Source: Flavobacteriaceae bacterium
GTDB taxonomy: Bacteria; Bacteroidota; Bacteroidia; Flavobacteriales; Flavobacteriaceae
Reading direction: 5' to 3'
DNA: 16,211 nt
Assembly (NCBI GenBank): GCA_019752245.1
Contig: JAIEMH010000215.1
Span: 1 to 16,211 of the forward strand
The notes below the pieces were generated by a model, which did not search any database, was not told the origin of the DNA, and was given only the letters and a program-made list of their open reading frames with translations. Made by a program: the position numbers and the translations under genes. Below, piece by piece: positions 15,471-16,211 of this stretch (the stretch's first letter is position 1; each line of letters opens with the position of its first letter).

Positions 15471-16211
15471 TTAATTTTTTACGCAACGAACAGAAAGTGC
15501 ACTTTTCTTTATTACTCCGCTTCTCACTACACCATCACTTTGATAAGTTACATCTCTTGTCCAAACTAAATCTTGATTTGCTGTTGAACTCCACCAATAA
15601 GCAACATTTCCTTTGTATTTAAAAAGATCTGTAAGTGCAGGCGTTGAGCCTGCAACAAAGTTATAATTGAAATAACCATATCCACCTGGAATAGCTGTAA
15701 AACCTGATTGATTTGAAGAATATGTAGTTGAAGTTGCCCAATTTGTATTACCTGTTTCTTTCATTTTTTTACCCGCAACGCTTTCACCACCTAAAAAGTC
15801 AGTTAACAACGTCCATTCTGCATCTGTTGGAATATGCCATCCTGACGGCGCTAAACCTCTTGGATCATTTACGGCATACCAATTGTATAATTTTCCGTAA
15901 ACTGGTCCGTTTGCTGTATCATTTTCATAATAGCACCAAGCTCCAGTTGTTAAAGCGTCCCATGAAGCTGCATCGGTAACTTGAGGAATTACGTCTCCAT
16001 TTTTATATTTACTAACATTTAGATTTTTTTTCATCCATTGTTTAGCGTTTATAATAACTGAAGGATAGAATTCTCCATCGCCATCAGTAACCCCAGTTCC
16101 AACGGTGAACACAATATTTAAAGTAGTAAATGTTATTTGATTTCCATAAACTGTACCATCGCTATTAGTTGCATAAGCCCTTAGGTAATAAGTTGTATTG
16201 GCACTTAAAGG
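15471..16211 (-). CDS. FISUMP-domain surface protein (5'-truncated by window edge)
   Basis: The leftward frame is open to the last base of the window, so the GTG at 16112 is internal and the start lies outside. 246 C-terminal residues are visible. The first ~31 (SANTTYYLRAYATNSDG, YGNQITFTT) look like the end of a fibronectin type III-like repeat. From about residue 48 the protein carries the Fibrobacter succinogenes major paralogous (FISUMP) domain: KQWMKKNLNVSKYKNGD, WCYYENDTANGPVYGKLYNW, SGWHIPTDAEWTLLTDFLGG, YWWSSTA, ending SALSVRCVKN. Such proteins are usually secreted or lipoproteins of unknown function in Bacteroidota and Fibrobacteres. There is no T9SS tail at the C-terminus; any export signal must be upstream. 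Confidence 0.88.
   Translation of the reverse strand, partial: PLSANTTYYLRAYATNSDGTVYGNQITFTTLNIVFTVGTGVTDGDGEFYPSVIINAKQWMKKNLNVSKYKNGDVIPQVTDAASWDALTTGAWCYYENDTANGPVYGKLYNWYAVNDPRGLAPSGWHIPTDAEWTLLTDFLGGESVAGKKMKETGNTNWATSTTYSSNQSGFTAIPGGYGYFNYNFVAGSTPALTDLFKYKGNVAYWWSSTANQDLVWTRDVTYQSDGVVRSGVIKKSALSVRCVKN

Noticed and set aside
15410..15622. Plus-strand 70-codon ORF across the terminator and FISUMP end
   Set aside because: It starts within a hairpin terminator and runs antisense to a well-supported domain.
15728..15979. Plus-strand 83-codon ORF opposite the FISUMP gene
   Set aside because: Antisense shadow of conserved FISUMP motifs.
16110..16112. GTG as the true start of the FISUMP gene
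   Set aside because: The 33 codons upstream are in frame and read as a fibronectin-like repeat, so the gene continues beyond the window.

Overview
The window looks like a chromosomal segment of a low-GC Bacteroidota member, most likely Flavobacterium or a close relative. The evidence is AT-rich DNA, secreted proteins with short signal peptides ending in FAQ or IAQ, lack of clear Shine-Dalgarno sites, TAnnTTTG-type -7 promoter boxes, a T9SS C-terminal tail, a starch-utilisation gene block and mevalonate-pathway genes. This placement is an inference from sequence style and was not tested against a database.

Layout. (1) Positions 1-7226 hold the 3' part of a maltodextrin/starch operon: a 5'-truncated GH65 maltose phosphorylase, a secreted GH13 neopullulanase/cyclomaltodextrinase, a secreted GH31 alpha-glucosidase and a second secreted GH13 alpha-amylase. 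The three secreted enzymes are 3-7 nt apart and end at a strong hairpin terminator. Together they would cut alpha-glucans outside the cytoplasm or in the periplasm, and GH65 would phosphorolyse the resulting maltose. (2) Positions 7374-10151 hold a cupin_8/JmjC-like oxygenase, a short glycerophosphodiester phosphodiesterase overlapping it by 1 nt, and an HI0933-type flavoprotein. (3) Positions 10194-10775 hold a decayed gene: a signal peptide that has lost its start codon, now out of frame with the C-terminal end of a large T9SS-exported protein. (4) A bidirectional terminator separates this from a leftward tspO. Its promoter region is shared back-to-back with a rightward isoprenoid operon (11375-14369): mvaD, a mevalonate-kinase-like GHMP kinase and a UbiA prenyltransferase annotated in this phylum as an archaeal-type ether-lipid enzyme.

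(5) Positions 14370-15418 are a roughly 1 kb gene-poor accessory patch and the most unusual part. It contains a foldable element just after the UbiA gene, a tandem pair of AT-rich palindromes, a 42-codon remnant of the N-terminus of a REP-associated tyrosine transposase (RAYT, Y1/IS200-like), and two 56-bp REP-like hairpin repeats (91% identical) plus two half copies with the core TTTGCGCAGCT. I read this as the decayed home of a RAYT/REP system. (6) A terminator and the 3' part of a leftward FISUMP-domain surface protein run off the right edge.

No tRNA, rRNA, CRISPR array or complete insertion sequence was seen.
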